Assembly: GCF_015477835.1 (NCBI RefSeq) | Contig: NZ_JADLQN010000001.1 | Coordinates: 1,426,001-1,490,000, forward strand | Reading direction: 5' to 3' | Length of the DNA stretch: 64,000 bases | From: Nocardia higoensis | GTDB lineage: Bacteria > Actinomycetota > Actinomycetes > Mycobacteriales > Mycobacteriaceae | Part shown: positions 20,802 through 29,138 of the stretch, piece after piece | Position numbering within the stretch: position 1 is the first letter of the stretch | Layout: each line of letters opens with the position of its first letter | Position numbers and translations under genes: made by a program | The notes under the pieces: generated by a model | Told to the model about the DNA's origin: nothing | Seen by the model: the letters and a program-made list of their open reading frames with translations, nothing else | Database searches by the model: none

Positions 20802-21478
20802 CCGACCAGCTCGCGGTAGGCGGGCACGGCATCGGCCGGGGCGCCGTCGAAGGCCACCGCGCCGTCGTCGATCACCACCACCCGGTCGAAGGTGTCGAGC
20901 AGGGTGAGTTGATGGGTCACCACGATGACCTGCTGATCCACCGCGTCCAGCGCCGCCGCGACGGTGCGGGCGTTGCGCAGGTCGAGCAGGGTGGTCGGCT
21001 CGTCGGCGACGATCACCGACGGCCTGCGGATGAGTACCGCGCCGATGGCGAGCAACTGTTTCTGCCCGCCGGAGAGCAGGTGCGCGGGATGGTCGGCGTG
21101 GTGTTCGAGACCGAACCGTTCCAGCATCTCGCGGACCCGCGCGGCGATCTGTGCCTTGTCCAGCCCGCTTCGGCGCAGGGAGAAGGCCAGGTCTTCGGCG
21201 ACGGTGGGCATGACGATCTGGGTGTCGGGGTCGGTGAAGACGAAGCCGACCTTGCGGCGCACCTGCGCGCCCTTGCGCGCGGCGTCGATCCCGTCGACGG
21301 TGACGGTGCCGGAGGTGGGTTTGAGCAGGCCGTTGATCATTCTGGCGAGCGTCGATTTCCCGGACCCGTTGGCGCCGATGATGCCGACGCGTCGTTCGGT
21401 CAGGCGCAGGTCGATCGCGCGCAGCACATGCCGCTCGCCGTAGCGGTGCCCGACCGCGTCGAAGATGATCTCGCTCAC
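20798..21478 (-). CDS. bioM: ECF transporter ATPase, biotin type
   Basis: 226 residues from GTG 21478, overlapping the thiolase stop (GTGA). Complete ABC ATPase: Walker A GANGSGKST, Q-loop near FTDPDTQIVMPTV, signature LLSGGQKQLLAIGAVL, Walker B VIVADEPTTLLD, switch His in VVTHQL. Powers uptake together with BioN and the substrate-binding BioY. Cytoplasmic face of the membrane. Confidence 0.9.
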   Translation of the reverse strand: MSEIIFDAVGHRYGERHVLRAIDLRLTERRVGIIGANGSGKSTLARMINGLLKPTSGTVTVDGIDAARKGAQVRRKVGFVFTDPDTQIVMPTVAEDLAFSLRRSGLDKAQIAARVREMLERFGLEHHADHPAHLLSGGQKQLLAIGAVLIRRPSVIVADEPTTLLDLRNARTVAAALDAVDQQVIVVTHQLTLLDTFDRVVVIDDGAVAFDGAPADAVPAYRELVG

Positions 21479-22602
21479 GCCACCTTCTCCACCAGCATCG
21501 CGATCCCCTGTCCCCCGCCGATGGCGCAGGCCGCGAGTCCCAGCTCCGGGCCGTCCGGGGCCAGCATCCGGCTCGCCAGGCGCACGAGCAGAATCGCGCC
21601 GGACGCGCCCCAGGGATGGCCCATGGCGATCGCGCCGCCTTGCGGACAGATCCGCGCTTCGTCGATGCCGAGTTCGTCGGCGACCGCGAGCACCACGGCG
21701 GCGAACGCCTCGGTGATCTCCACGACGCCGATGTCCGAGATCGCGAATCCGGTGCGGCGCAGCAGCTTCGCGATCGCCGGAGCCGGGGCGAGTCCGGGCA
21801 GCGCCGGGTCGGCCCCCGCGACCGCGCAGCCGAGCACCCGCAGCGCGGGCAGACCGGAGGCCTGTTCCTCGGTGGTGACCGCCAGCGCCGCCGCGCCGTC
21901 GGAGATGCCGCACGAATTGCCCGCCGTCGCGGTGCCGTCGGTGGTGAAGCTCGGGCGCAGCCGGGCCAGCCGTTCGATCGTCATCCCGGCACGGATGCGC
22001 TGATCGCGTTCGATCCCGCCGATCGGGACGATCTCGGCGGAGAAGTCGCTCGCCGCGGCCAGCGCGTGGGAGCGGGCCGCGTAGGCATCCTGACGTTCGC
22101 GGCCGATCCCGAGTTTGCGGGCGAGGTCGTCGGCGGCCACTCCCATGTCGGGGTCGGGGAATTCCGGCGGCGCGAACGGCGCGCGGGTGTAGCGGACCGG
22201 CTCGGCGTCGCCGACCGGCGGCCAGAAACGCCACGGCGCGGTGCTCGCCGACTCCACGCCGCCTGCCAGCAGCAGATCGCCGTCGTCCGCGCGCACCCTG
22301 GTCACCGCCTGCATCACCGCGTCCAGGCCGGAACCGCACTGCCGGTCGACGGTCACGCCGGGCACCTCGATGCCGAGCCCGGCGCGCAGGGCCGCCACCC
22401 GGGCCGGGTCGCCGCCGGGGCCGAGGCAGTTGCCGAGCACGACGTCGTCGACTTCCGCGTCGATGCCGGATGCGCGGACCGCCTCGTGCACCGATCGCAG
22501 CACCGGCGCGGCCAGGTCCGTCACGCTCAGATCGGCGAAGCCGTGTCCGGCATTGCCGATGGGAGTGCGGCGCGCGGCGATCAGGACAGGGGTGCGGCTC
22601 AT
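21475..22602 (-). CDS. Thiolase-family acyltransferase (YhfS-like)
   Basis: 375 residues. Condenses or cleaves acyl-CoA through a cysteine: nucleophile region DRQCGSGLDAV (Cys about 89), GGVESAS, ISDGAAAL, GGAIAMGHPWGASGA (active-site His) and ACAIGGGQGIA (second Cys). The usual (N/H)EAFA box reads TEAFA, a departure from biosynthetic thiolases. Slightly shorter than degradative thiolases. Tightly embedded between a ligase and bioM with ATGA/GTGA overlaps, so it belongs to the biotin-uptake operon; a role in making or salvaging a pimeloyl-type precursor is plausible but unproven. Confidence 0.88.
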   Translation of the reverse strand: MSRTPVLIAARRTPIGNAGHGFADLSVTDLAAPVLRSVHEAVRASGIDAEVDDVVLGNCLGPGGDPARVAALRAGLGIEVPGVTVDRQCGSGLDAVMQAVTRVRADDGDLLLAGGVESASTAPWRFWPPVGDAEPVRYTRAPFAPPEFPDPDMGVAADDLARKLGIGRERQDAYAARSHALAAASDFSAEIVPIGGIERDQRIRAGMTIERLARLRPSFTTDGTATAGNSCGISDGAAALAVTTEEQASGLPALRVLGCAVAGADPALPGLAPAPAIAKLLRRTGFAISDIGVVEITEAFAAVVLAVADELGIDEARICPQGGAIAMGHPWGASGAILLVRLASRMLAPDGPELGLAACAIGGGQGIAMLVEKVA

Positions 22603-23729
22603 AGGACCATATTCTTCAGATCACCGCGCGCCACCTTGCCGGAGGCTGTCCTCGGCAGCGCGGGCAGGGTGATCCAGCGACGCGGCACGGCTTCTCTGCT
22701 CAGCAGGGTGCGCGCCCGCGAGCGCACCGTGGGCAGCGTCGCCGATGCGTCGAGTTCCAGGATCGCGGTGACGATTTCGCCGAAGACCTCGTGCGGAGCG
22801 CCGATCACCGCGACCGCCGTCACCCCGTCCACCCCGCGCAGAATCCGCTCCACGTCCTCGGCCACCACTGTGGTGCCACCGACATTGACCACGCCGTCGC
22901 CGCGTCCGCGCACGACCAGCTCGCCGTCGGCGCGCAGTTCGGCCAGGTCCCCCACCGGGAACCAGTCGGGCGCACCGAGCACCGTGTAGGGCGAACGAAC
23001 ATACAGCAGCCCGTCCCTGACCTCCACCTGTACGCCGTCGATCACCCGTAGCGGCTCGGGCACGCGACGCGCTGCCACCAGCGAGACCTCCGCCGACCCG
23101 TAGTACTCGACGATCTCCAGCCCCTGCGCCGCGGCGACGGCTCCGGCGTCCAAGGCGATCCCCGCGACGATCGCCGTGCGCAGGCACGGGGCGCTCGCGA
23201 CGACCTCTCGCAGGACGGCGGGCACCGCGTGCACGACCGTCGCGGTGCGGACGTCGTCGGTGACGCAGGCCCCGCTCCACAGCGCGTGCAAGGCGCCGAA
23301 AAGGTGCATCGTCGCGTGCGGCGGGCCGGTCAGCAGCACCCGGTCGGTGGCGCGCACGCCGGTGATCGCGGTGAACGTGGGAAAGCTGTCGTACCAGGAC
23401 CGCGCGGTGCGGGCCAGCGGGCGCGGCGCACCCGTGGAGCCGGAGGTCGCCACCAGCAGCAGCGCCCCGGCGGGGATGCTCTGCCGGGCGGGGCGCACCT
23501 CGGGGTTCTCCACGTGCACGGCGATGCCGCGCCGGGCGGCCGCGCAGACGCAGATCAGCGCCTGTGGCGTCGACAGCGGGGACGCGTCGTAGACCGGCAC
23601 ACCGGAGTGGGCGCGGTTGTACTCCTCGATCGCCCGATCGAGTTCCCGGTACGTGAGCGTCCGGCCGTCGAGATCGAGGGCGGCCCGGTCGTCGACCCGG
23701 CCCGACAGTGGGTCAAGCACCGGCCACAC
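22599..23729 (-). CDS. Short AMP-forming ligase in biotin operon
   Basis: About 376 residues if started at GTG 23729; GTG 23720 is equally possible and both overlap the end of bioY. No strong Shine-Dalgarno is seen, so translation is probably coupled. ANL-type motifs: LLVATSGSTGAPRPLARTA, VEYYGSAEVSLVA, FPVGDLAEL, VVRGRGDGVVNVGG, LPRTASGKVARGDL (C-terminal Lys). It is 100 or more residues shorter than usual; the region before the P-loop is compressed. It resembles the second ligase at the end of the operon and may be a divergent partner. Substrate unknown. Confidence 0.8.
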   Translation of the reverse strand: MWPVLDPLSGRVDDRAALDLDGRTLTYRELDRAIEEYNRAHSGVPVYDASPLSTPQALICVCAAARRGIAVHVENPEVRPARQSIPAGALLLVATSGSTGAPRPLARTARSWYDSFPTFTAITGVRATDRVLLTGPPHATMHLFGALHALWSGACVTDDVRTATVVHAVPAVLREVVASAPCLRTAIVAGIALDAGAVAAAQGLEIVEYYGSAEVSLVAARRVPEPLRVIDGVQVEVRDGLLYVRSPYTVLGAPDWFPVGDLAELRADGELVVRGRGDGVVNVGGTTVVAEDVERILRGVDGVTAVAVIGAPHEVFGEIVTAILELDASATLPTVRSRARTLLSREAVPRRWITLPALPRTASGKVARGDLKNMVL

Positions 23730-24291
23730 CGGGATACGCCCGGTGCACGCCTTTGGCCACCACCGTCGCCACCACGACCTTCGCCAGATCGCCGGGGATG
23801 AACGCGCCGTTGGTGGTGATCGCCTCGACCGCACCCAGATCCGTGCGCAGCAGCAGACCGACCGTGCCGAACAGGTAGATCACCACGAGCCCGCCGAAGG
23901 CGTTGATCAGCAGGGCGAGCGGCGCGGGGTATTTCGGCAGGATCCGCTCGGTGAGCAGGCCGATCACCAGCGCGGCCGGAATCCAGCCGATCAGATACCC
24001 CGCGCTGGGCCCGGCCAGCGCGGTCAGCCCGGTGCGCCCGCCCGACAACAACGGCAGGCCGATGATGGTCAGAGCGATGAAGACCAGCACCGCCGCGGTT
24101 CCCTTACGAGCGCCGAGCACCGCCCCGGCCAGCAGGACGCCGAGAGTTTGCAGCGTGATGGGGACACCACTGAACCCCACCGTGATCGCACCCGGCAGAC
24201 CGAGCGCGGCGATCAGTGCCGCGAAGACGGCGACCTGCGCCATGTCCCGGCCGGTGAACCCGACCCGCCGCGAGTTCTCGACGCCGTCCAT
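23713..24291 (-). CDS. bioY: Biotin transporter substrate-binding component
   Basis: 192 residues, first gene of the operon. BioY/ECF S-component: MAQVAVFAALIAALG, GVPITLQTLGVLLAGAVLG (the conserved ITLQTL region of biotin-binding BioY proteins), GPSAGYLIGWIPAALVIGLL, and a last helix near LAKVVVATVVAKG. About six hydrophobic helices. Binds biotin in the membrane and works with BioM/BioN. A perfect BioQ-like palindrome lies 23 bp upstream of the start, consistent with repression when biotin is sufficient. Confidence 0.93.
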   Translation of the reverse strand: MDGVENSRRVGFTGRDMAQVAVFAALIAALGLPGAITVGFSGVPITLQTLGVLLAGAVLGARKGTAAVLVFIALTIIGLPLLSGGRTGLTALAGPSAGYLIGWIPAALVIGLLTERILPKYPAPLALLINAFGGLVVIYLFGTVGLLLRTDLGAVEAITTNGAFIPGDLAKVVVATVVAKGVHRAYPGVAGA

Positions 24292-24313
24292 CGATGACCT
24301 TCCGCACTACGAA

Positions 24314-24330
24314 CTTGAACGGCGTTCAAG
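24314..24330. promoter_or_regulatory. BioQ-like operator upstream of bioY
   Basis: CTTGAACGGCGTTCAAG: perfect 7-bp arms with a 3-bp spacer. The core TGAAC-N3-GTTCA matches the type of site used by the TetR-family biotin regulator BioQ of corynebacteria and mycobacteria. No bioQ gene is in the window. Confidence 0.65.
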
Positions 24331-24442
24331 GTAGCAGACCTGCGTGGACACCGCGGAGCTGGCGAGTTCGGGCACGATCGGGCCTCCGGATGCACCCACA
24401 GGCTCTGCCTCCGACGAGGCAAAAAATCTGTCGTGGCGAGTG

Positions 24443-24471
24443 TAGACATTCTCGATTCGTCGTACTACAGT
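24443..24471 (+). promoter_or_regulatory. Promoter candidate for the structured leader RNA
   Basis: TAGACA, 17 bp, TACAGT: reasonable -35 and -10 elements with optimal spacing in an AT-richer window. Transcription would start near 24478, just before the first hairpin. Confidence 0.5.
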
Positions 24472-24477
24472 CGCTCA

Positions 24478-24716
24478 CGTCCGAATGAGAAGTCCAGTGG
24501 CCGGGCAGGCGAGCTGCCCGGAGCAACGAAATCCCCTCCCCTCCGGCGGAGGCAAGAATCCGGTGCAGTAGGCCGGACCGCCGGAGGGGGTAGCGGGAGC
24601 AAGTCGTCCGCGAAAGTCCGGCAGTGCAGGAGGTGGTGGTCACTGAGTAGTCGCCTACCAGTTTCGTGTTCCAGCCAGTGCTTCGAACGGCACTGGACGC
24701 CGGCCCCCTCGGCCGG
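24478..24716 (+). ncRNA. Highly structured leader or small RNA, unknown class
   Basis: This non-coding stretch is packed with inverted repeats: CCGGGCAG/CTGCCCGG (24501-24521, 5-base loop); a 12-bp perfect stem CCCCTCCGGCGG (24538-24549) with CCGCCGGAGGGG (24578-24589) enclosing a second stem TCCGG/CCGGA; CCAGTGC/GCACTGG (24675-24696); and CCGGCC/GGCCGG (24700-24716). GTCCAGTG at 24492-24499 can instead pair with CACTGGAC at 24691-24698, which would break the local 24675-24696 hairpin. Alternative pairing of this kind is typical of riboswitches and attenuators. I could not match it to cobalamin, FMN, TPP, SAM, ydaO, RNase P, tmRNA or SRP consensus by eye. The next gene is the MerR-type regulator. 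Confidence 0.5.
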
Positions 24717-24749
24717 TGTGCAAGATTGATTTCCCATCCGTATATCCCA

Positions 24750-24776
24750 GGCCCCGGCGCTCAGCGCGCCGGGGCC
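24750..24776 (+). terminator. Strong GC hairpin before the MerR gene
   Basis: Perfect 11-bp stem GGCCCCGGCGC/GCGCCGGGGCC with a 5-base loop and no T-run. It lies 26 bp before the MerR start, so it could end the upstream RNA or act as a conditional attenuator. Confidence 0.5.
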
Positions 24777-24802
24777 TGCGGGCGTTGATTCCGAGAGGTG
24801 CA

Positions 24803-25174
24803 GTGCAGCAACCGAACACCCATCCCAGCGACGGCATGACCCACTTCGGTGGCGATGCCTCCGACCGACTGGACGACGATCACTACCCCGCCTACAGCAT
24901 GGGTCGCGCCGCGGAGATACTCGGAGTCACCCCATCGTTCCTGCGTGGCCTCGACGCCGGCGAGCTGCTCACGCCGCAACGCTCGCCGGGCGGGCACCGT
25001 CGCTACTCCCGCCATCAACTGCGCATCGCGGCCCGCGTCCGCGAACTGGTCGACAACGGCAACACCCTCGAGGCGGCCTGCCGCATCGTCACCCTCGAGG
25101 ACCAGCTCGCCGACGCGCGACGGGTGAACACAGAACTTCGAAAATCACTCGACGACCAGGCTCGGGAAGGCTGA
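24803..25174 (+). CDS. MerR-type transcriptional regulator
   Basis: About 123 residues from GTG 24803 (GAGAGG close upstream); ATG 24836 is an alternative that still keeps the DNA-binding domain. MerR-like winged helix: YSMGRAAEILGVTPSFLRGLDAGELLTPQRSPGGHRRYSRHQL, followed by a short coiled-coil (IVTLEDQLADARRVNTELRKSL). No metal-binding cysteines and a very short C-terminus, closer to the HspR/MerR-HTH single-domain type. Target unknown. A decayed relative appears at 42386-42634. Confidence 0.8.
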   Translation: MQQPNTHPSDGMTHFGGDASDRLDDDHYPAYSMGRAAEILGVTPSFLRGLDAGELLTPQRSPGGHRRYSRHQLRIAARVRELVDNGNTLEAACRIVTLEDQLADARRVNTELRKSLDDQAREG

Positions 25175-25195
25175 CCCGGCGCCGTTCGCGACGCC

Positions 25196-26221
25196 TCAGG
25201 CGGACTGTCGTTCGGCGACCATCGTCAGCGCGATGTCGACGATCATGTCCTCCTGGCCGCCGACGAGACGTCGCCGACCGGCTTCCATGAGCAGCGTCCG
25301 CACGTCGATGCCGTAGCGCTCGCTGGCGGCCTCGGCGTGGCGCAGGAAGCTGGAATAGACGCCGGCGTAGCCGAGGGTGAGGGTCTCGCGGTCGACGCGC
25401 ACCGGCCGGTCCTGCAACGGGCGGACCAGATCGTCGGCGGCGTCCTGCAGGGCGAAGACGTCGCAGCCGTGCTTCCACTCCAGCACGTCGGCGACGGCGA
25501 CGAACGCCTCGATCGGGGTGTTGCCCGCGCCCGCGCCGTGACCGGCCAGCGAGGCGTCGACCCGGTAGACGCCGTTCTCGACGGCCACCACCGAATTCGC
25601 CACCGACAGCGACAGGTTCTCGTGCGCGTGGATGCCGATCTCGGTGCCCTCGTCGAGGATGTCCCGGTAGGCGCGGACCCGATCACGCACGCCGTTCATG
25701 GTGAGCCGTCCGCCGGAATCGGTGACGTAGACGCAGTGCGCGCCGTAGCTTTCCATCAGCTTGGCCTGGGCGGCGAGTTCGGCGGGCGGAGCCATGTGGC
25801 TCATCATCAGGAAGCCGGAGACGTCCATGCCGATCTCGCGGGCAGTGGCGATGTGCTGGGCGGAGACGTCGGCTTCGGTGCAGTGCGTCGCGATCCGCAC
25901 CGACCGCACACCCAGGTCGTAGGCGCGCCGGAGGTCTTCGACGGTTCCGACGCCCGGCAGCAGCAGGGTGGTCAGCCGGGCCCGGCTCAGATTGGCGGCG
26001 GCGGCTTCGATCCAGGCCCAGTCGCTGTGCGAGCCGGGGCCGTAGTTGACCGAGCCGCCCGCCAGGCCGTCACCGTGGGCGACCTCGATGGCATCGACAC
26101 CGGCGGCGTCCAGCGCCGCGACGATCTTGCCGACGTTCTCGGGCGTGATGCGGTGGCGGATCGCGTGCATGCCGTCGCGCAGGGTGACGTCCTGGACGAA
26201 CACCGTCGGGGTCGTGCTCAT
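25196..26221 (-). CDS. mhpE: 4-hydroxy-2-oxovalerate aldolase
   Basis: 341 residues. Class II pyruvate aldolase cleaving 4-hydroxy-2-oxovalerate to pyruvate and acetaldehyde at the end of aromatic meta-cleavage pathways. [10 protein letters not shown] carries the catalytic Arg and metal-ligand Asp; [16 protein letters not shown] has the metal-binding His pair; [12 protein letters not shown] and the C-terminal [19 protein letters not shown] / [13 protein letters not shown] blocks resemble DmpG/BphI/MhpE more than steroid-pathway HsaF. Start overlaps the stop of the dehydrogenase (ATGA); the two proteins usually form a channeling complex. Confidence 0.93.
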   Translation of the reverse strand: MSTTPTVFVQDVTLRDGMHAIRHRITPENVGKIVAALDAAGVDAIEVAHGDGLAGGSVNYGPGSHSDWAWIEAAAANLSRARLTTLLLPGVGTVEDLRRAYDLGVRSVRIATHCTEADVSAQHIATAREIGMDVSGFLMMSHMAPPAELAAQAKLMESYGAHCVYVTDSGGRLTMNGVRDRVRAYRDILDEGTEIGIHAHENLSLSVANSVVAVENGVYRVDASLAGHGAGAGNTPIEAFVAVADVLEWKHGCDVFALQDAADDLVRPLQDRPVRVDRETLTLGYAGVYSSFLRHAEAASERYGIDVRTLLMEAGRRRLVGGQEDMIVDIALTMVAERQSA

Positions 26222-27189
26222 CGGTGGGTCTCCTTCTGCTGGGTGTTCTGTGCGATCCGTTCGGCGACCTGCAGGCCGGCCGAGGTCATGATGTCGAGAT
26301 TGCCCGCGTAGGCGGGCAGGTAGTGTGCGGCGCCCTCGACTTCCAGGAACACCGACACCCGGTGGGTCGGCACCGTGGCGGAGCCGTCGGCCAGCAGCGT
26401 GTGCACGGGCTGGTCGGACGGGATCGGATCGATCTGCACTTCCTGCTTGAGCCGGTAGCCGGGCACATACGCGGCCACCTCGCCGACCATCTTCGTCACC
26501 GAAGCGCGGATACGGTCGTGGGCGTCGGCGTCGGGCGCGTCCACCAGGCAGAACACCGTGTCACGCATGATCAGCGGCGGTTCGGCCGGGTTGAGGATGA
26601 TCACCGCCTTGCCGCGCTCGGCCCCGCCGACCGCCTCGATGGCATGCGAGGTCGTCTCGGTGAACTCGTCGATATTGGCGCGGGTGCCCGGCCCGGCGGA
26701 CTTGGAAGCGATCGAGGCCACGATCTCGGCATAGGCGACGGGCGCGACGCGCGAGACGGCGGCCACGATCGGGATGGTGGCCTGACCGCCGCAGGTCACC
26801 ATGTTCACGTTCACCGCGTCGAGGTGGTCCTCCAGGTTGACCGCGGGCACGACGAACGGGCCGATCGCGGCGGGTGTCAGATCGACCAGTCGCTTGCCCA
26901 ACGGCGCCAGCAGGTCGTGATTGACCTTGTGGGCCTTGGCCGAGGTCGCGTCGAACACGATCTCGATCTCGTCGAAGCCCGGCATGGCGATCAGTCCGTG
27001 CACGCCTTCGTGGGTCACGGGCACGCCCAGCCGCGCGGCCCGGGCCAGGCCGTCGGACTCGGGGTCGATACCGACCATGGCGCCCATCTCCAGGAAGCGC
27101 GAATGACGGATGACCTTGATCATCAGGTCGGTGCCGATATTGCCTGAACCGATGATCGCGACCTTCGTGCGATCGGCCTGCTCACTCAC
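26218..27189 (-). CDS. mhpF: Acetaldehyde dehydrogenase (acylating)
   Basis: 323 residues. Converts acetaldehyde plus CoA and NAD+ to acetyl-CoA. N-terminal Rossmann motif [14 protein letters not shown]; catalytic cysteine in [14 protein letters not shown] (about residue 126); DATSAKAH and [16 protein letters not shown] are family blocks. Overlaps both neighbours (4 and 8 bp), consistent with the MhpE-MhpF complex that channels acetaldehyde. Confidence 0.93.
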   Translation of the reverse strand: MSEQADRTKVAIIGSGNIGTDLMIKVIRHSRFLEMGAMVGIDPESDGLARAARLGVPVTHEGVHGLIAMPGFDEIEIVFDATSAKAHKVNHDLLAPLGKRLVDLTPAAIGPFVVPAVNLEDHLDAVNVNMVTCGGQATIPIVAAVSRVAPVAYAEIVASIASKSAGPGTRANIDEFTETTSHAIEAVGGAERGKAVIILNPAEPPLIMRDTVFCLVDAPDADAHDRIRASVTKMVGEVAAYVPGYRLKQEVQIDPIPSDQPVHTLLADGSATVPTHRVSVFLEVEGAAHYLPAYAGNLDIMTSAGLQVAERIAQNTQQKETHR

Positions 27190-28024
27190 TGGGAACCTCC
27201 GAGGTGGTGGAGAAGGACGCCGACACCGCGCCGACGCCGTCGATGGTGGCGACGACCGTCGCCCCCGGGTGCAGCGGACGCATCGGGCCCAGCGCCCCGG
27301 ACAGGATCACCTGCCCCTTGCGCAGGGGTTCGCCGAACTCCCGTGCCTTCTGCGCCAGCCAGGCCAGCGCGTTCAACGGATCGCCCAGGCAGGCCGCCCC
27401 GTTGCCGGTGGAGACGACCTCTCCGTCGATGCTCATGCTCATGGTGACCTCGACCGGTTCGAACTCGTCGAGTGTCACGCGCGCGGCGCCCAGGACGTAC
27501 ACGCCACTGGACGCGTTGTCGGCCACGGTGTCGGCGAAGGAGATGTCCCAGTCGGTGATCCGGCTGTCGACGATCTCGAGCGCCGCGGTGGCCCAGCCGA
27601 CCGCGGCCCGGCACTGCGCGAGGTCCAGCGGGCCCTCGGCGAGATCCTCGGCGAGGAAGAACGCGACCTCGGCCTCGGCCTTCGGCTGCAGGAGCCGCGC
27701 GATGTCGATCTCGTCGCCGTCGCTGTAGGCCATGTCGGAGAACAGCACGCCGAAGTCCGGCTGGTCCACGCCCAACTGCTGCTGCACGGCTTGCGAGGTC
27801 GCGCCGATCTTGCGGCCGACGACCGTCACGCCCTGGGCGCGCCGCGCCGCGTTGAAGCGTTCCTGGATGCGGTAGGCGGTGCCGACGTCGTCGGGGCCGA
27901 TCAGTTCCCGCAGGGGCGCACACGGCCGTCCCGTGGTGGCCGCCGTGATCAATCGGTCCGCGGCGGCGGCGACGACGGAATCGTCGACGCGCGCGGCGCC
28001 GACCGTATCGGCACTGGTTGACAT
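27182..28024 (-). CDS. mhpD: 2-hydroxypenta-2,4-dienoate (2-keto-4-pentenoate) hydratase
   Basis: 280 residues from ATG 28024 (AGGAAGG upstream). Adds water to 2-hydroxypentadienoate to give 4-hydroxy-2-oxovalerate. Family blocks: [42 protein letters not shown] (metal-binding Glu residues), [27 protein letters not shown]. First gene of the three-gene lower pathway, in the same order (D, F, E) as E. coli mhpDFE. The upper-pathway ring-cleavage genes are not in this window. Confidence 0.92.
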   Translation of the reverse strand: MSTSADTVGAARVDDSVVAAAADRLITAATTGRPCAPLRELIGPDDVGTAYRIQERFNAARRAQGVTVVGRKIGATSQAVQQQLGVDQPDFGVLFSDMAYSDGDEIDIARLLQPKAEAEVAFFLAEDLAEGPLDLAQCRAAVGWATAALEIVDSRITDWDISFADTVADNASSGVYVLGAARVTLDEFEPVEVTMSMSIDGEVVSTGNGAACLGDPLNALAWLAQKAREFGEPLRKGQVILSGALGPMRPLHPGATVVATIDGVGAVSASFSTTSEVPSE

Positions 28025-28094
28025 CCGGGCCTTCCTCTCGAACTCGCATCGGATGTCTTTCAGTGCACTACGCCACAGCTCGGACGACCAGTAG

Positions 28095-28117
28095 TGTGGT
28101 CCACTGAATGGACCACA
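28095..28117. promoter_or_regulatory. Perfect palindrome between mhpD and iclR gene, IclR operator candidate
   Basis: TGTGGTCCA-CTGAA-TGGACCACA, 9-bp perfect arms. It lies in the divergent gap and covers an ATG at 28108, a reason to place the IclR start at the later ATG 28135. MhpR-type IclR regulators bind comparable palindromes near divergent catabolic promoters. Confidence 0.65.
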
Positions 28118-28134
28118 ATCGAGGAATCGCCGAC

Positions 28135-28902
28135 ATGAACGCATCGGAGCTGGACGACCGTTCCGTTCTGGGCCGGGTCGTGCGCATTCTCGAAGCCTTC
28201 GCCCCCGACGACAAGGCGGTCGGGCTGTCGGAACTCGCCCGCCGTACCGGCCTGCCCAAGGCCACCGTGCACCGGGTCTGCCGCGACCTGGTGACGGCAC
28301 GCTGGCTCGCCACCTCACCGCAGGGCTACCGGCTCGGCCGCGGCCTGTTCGAGCTGGGCATGCGCGCCGCCGCCGAGCGGACCCTGCTCGAGGTGGCGGT
28401 TCCCTTCATGCAGGACCTGTACACCCGAACCCAGGAGACCGTGCATCTGGGCGTGCTGGACGGGGACGAGGTCGTCTACATCAGCAAGATCGGCGGACAC
28501 CGCCAGGCGCGCGCGCCGTCCCGGGTCGGCGGCCGCATGCCGTTGTACTGCACCGCCATCGGCAAAGCGCTGCTGGCCCACGCCGACCCCAGGACGATCG
28601 ACCGCGTCCTCGCCGGACCGCTGCCTCGGTACACCCCGCGCACCGTCACCGGGCCGGGACTGCTGCGGGCCCAGCTCCACAGAATCCTCGAGCAGGGCGT
28701 CTCCTACGAATACGAGGAATCCACGACGGGCATCGTCTGCGTCGCGGCGGCGATTCTCGATGCCGAGGACCACCCGCTCGCGGCGATCTCGCTCACCGGG
28801 CCCACCACCCGGTTCCGGCCCGAAGCCCATGCCGTGTCGGTGCGGGCGGCAGCGGCCGCGATGGCCTCGATTCTGGCGCGGCGCGGCGGGCCGACTCCCT
28901 GA
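28135..28902 (+). CDS. IclR-family regulator of the mhpDFE operon
   Basis: 255 residues from ATG 28135 (GAGGA about nine bases upstream; ATG 28108 lies inside the operator). N-terminal winged helix: VGLSELARRTGLPKATVHRVCRDLVTARWLA; C-terminal IclR ligand-binding domain with ISKIGGHRQARAPSRVGGRMPLYCTAIGKALLA and YEYEESTTGIVCVAAAI. Divergent from mhpD; E. coli MhpR, which activates the mhp genes, belongs to the same family. Likely senses an aromatic pathway intermediate. Confidence 0.88.
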   Translation: MNASELDDRSVLGRVVRILEAFAPDDKAVGLSELARRTGLPKATVHRVCRDLVTARWLATSPQGYRLGRGLFELGMRAAAERTLLEVAVPFMQDLYTRTQETVHLGVLDGDEVVYISKIGGHRQARAPSRVGGRMPLYCTAIGKALLAHADPRTIDRVLAGPLPRYTPRTVTGPGLLRAQLHRILEQGVSYEYEESTTGIVCVAAAILDAEDHPLAAISLTGPTTRFRPEAHAVSVRAAAAAMASILARRGGPTP

Positions 28903-29138
28903 CCGGACACTCCCGGCGGCGCGATGCGCGGCCAGGTCGGCGACGCGCACCTCGAGCGACCGCGCCGCGTCGCCGACTCGCCGACAGACCGGACCGGACC
29001 GAACCAGGTGTGAGATCCCCCGGTCCGGGTAGCGCGAATCGAGAGAATCGACGGATGTGGAGCGACACCGATGCGCCCCGCCGTCCTCACCGGCACCGCG
29101 ACGTGGGGCACACGACGCGGTAGAAGGGCGATGATCGA

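Noticed and set aside
24478-24716. RNase P, tmRNA, SRP RNA or cobalamin/FMN/TPP riboswitch as identity of the structured RNA
   Set aside because: GAAAGTCCGG near 24608 recalls RNase P, but the ACAGAAA region and P4 partner are missing; other class consensus boxes could not be found in the right order.
25196-28024. hsaE-hsaG-hsaF of the steroid pathway
   Set aside because: The aldolase C-terminus and the IclR neighbour fit DmpG/MhpE-type aromatic catabolism better; no steroid genes or KstR site are adjacent, so mhp names were used.
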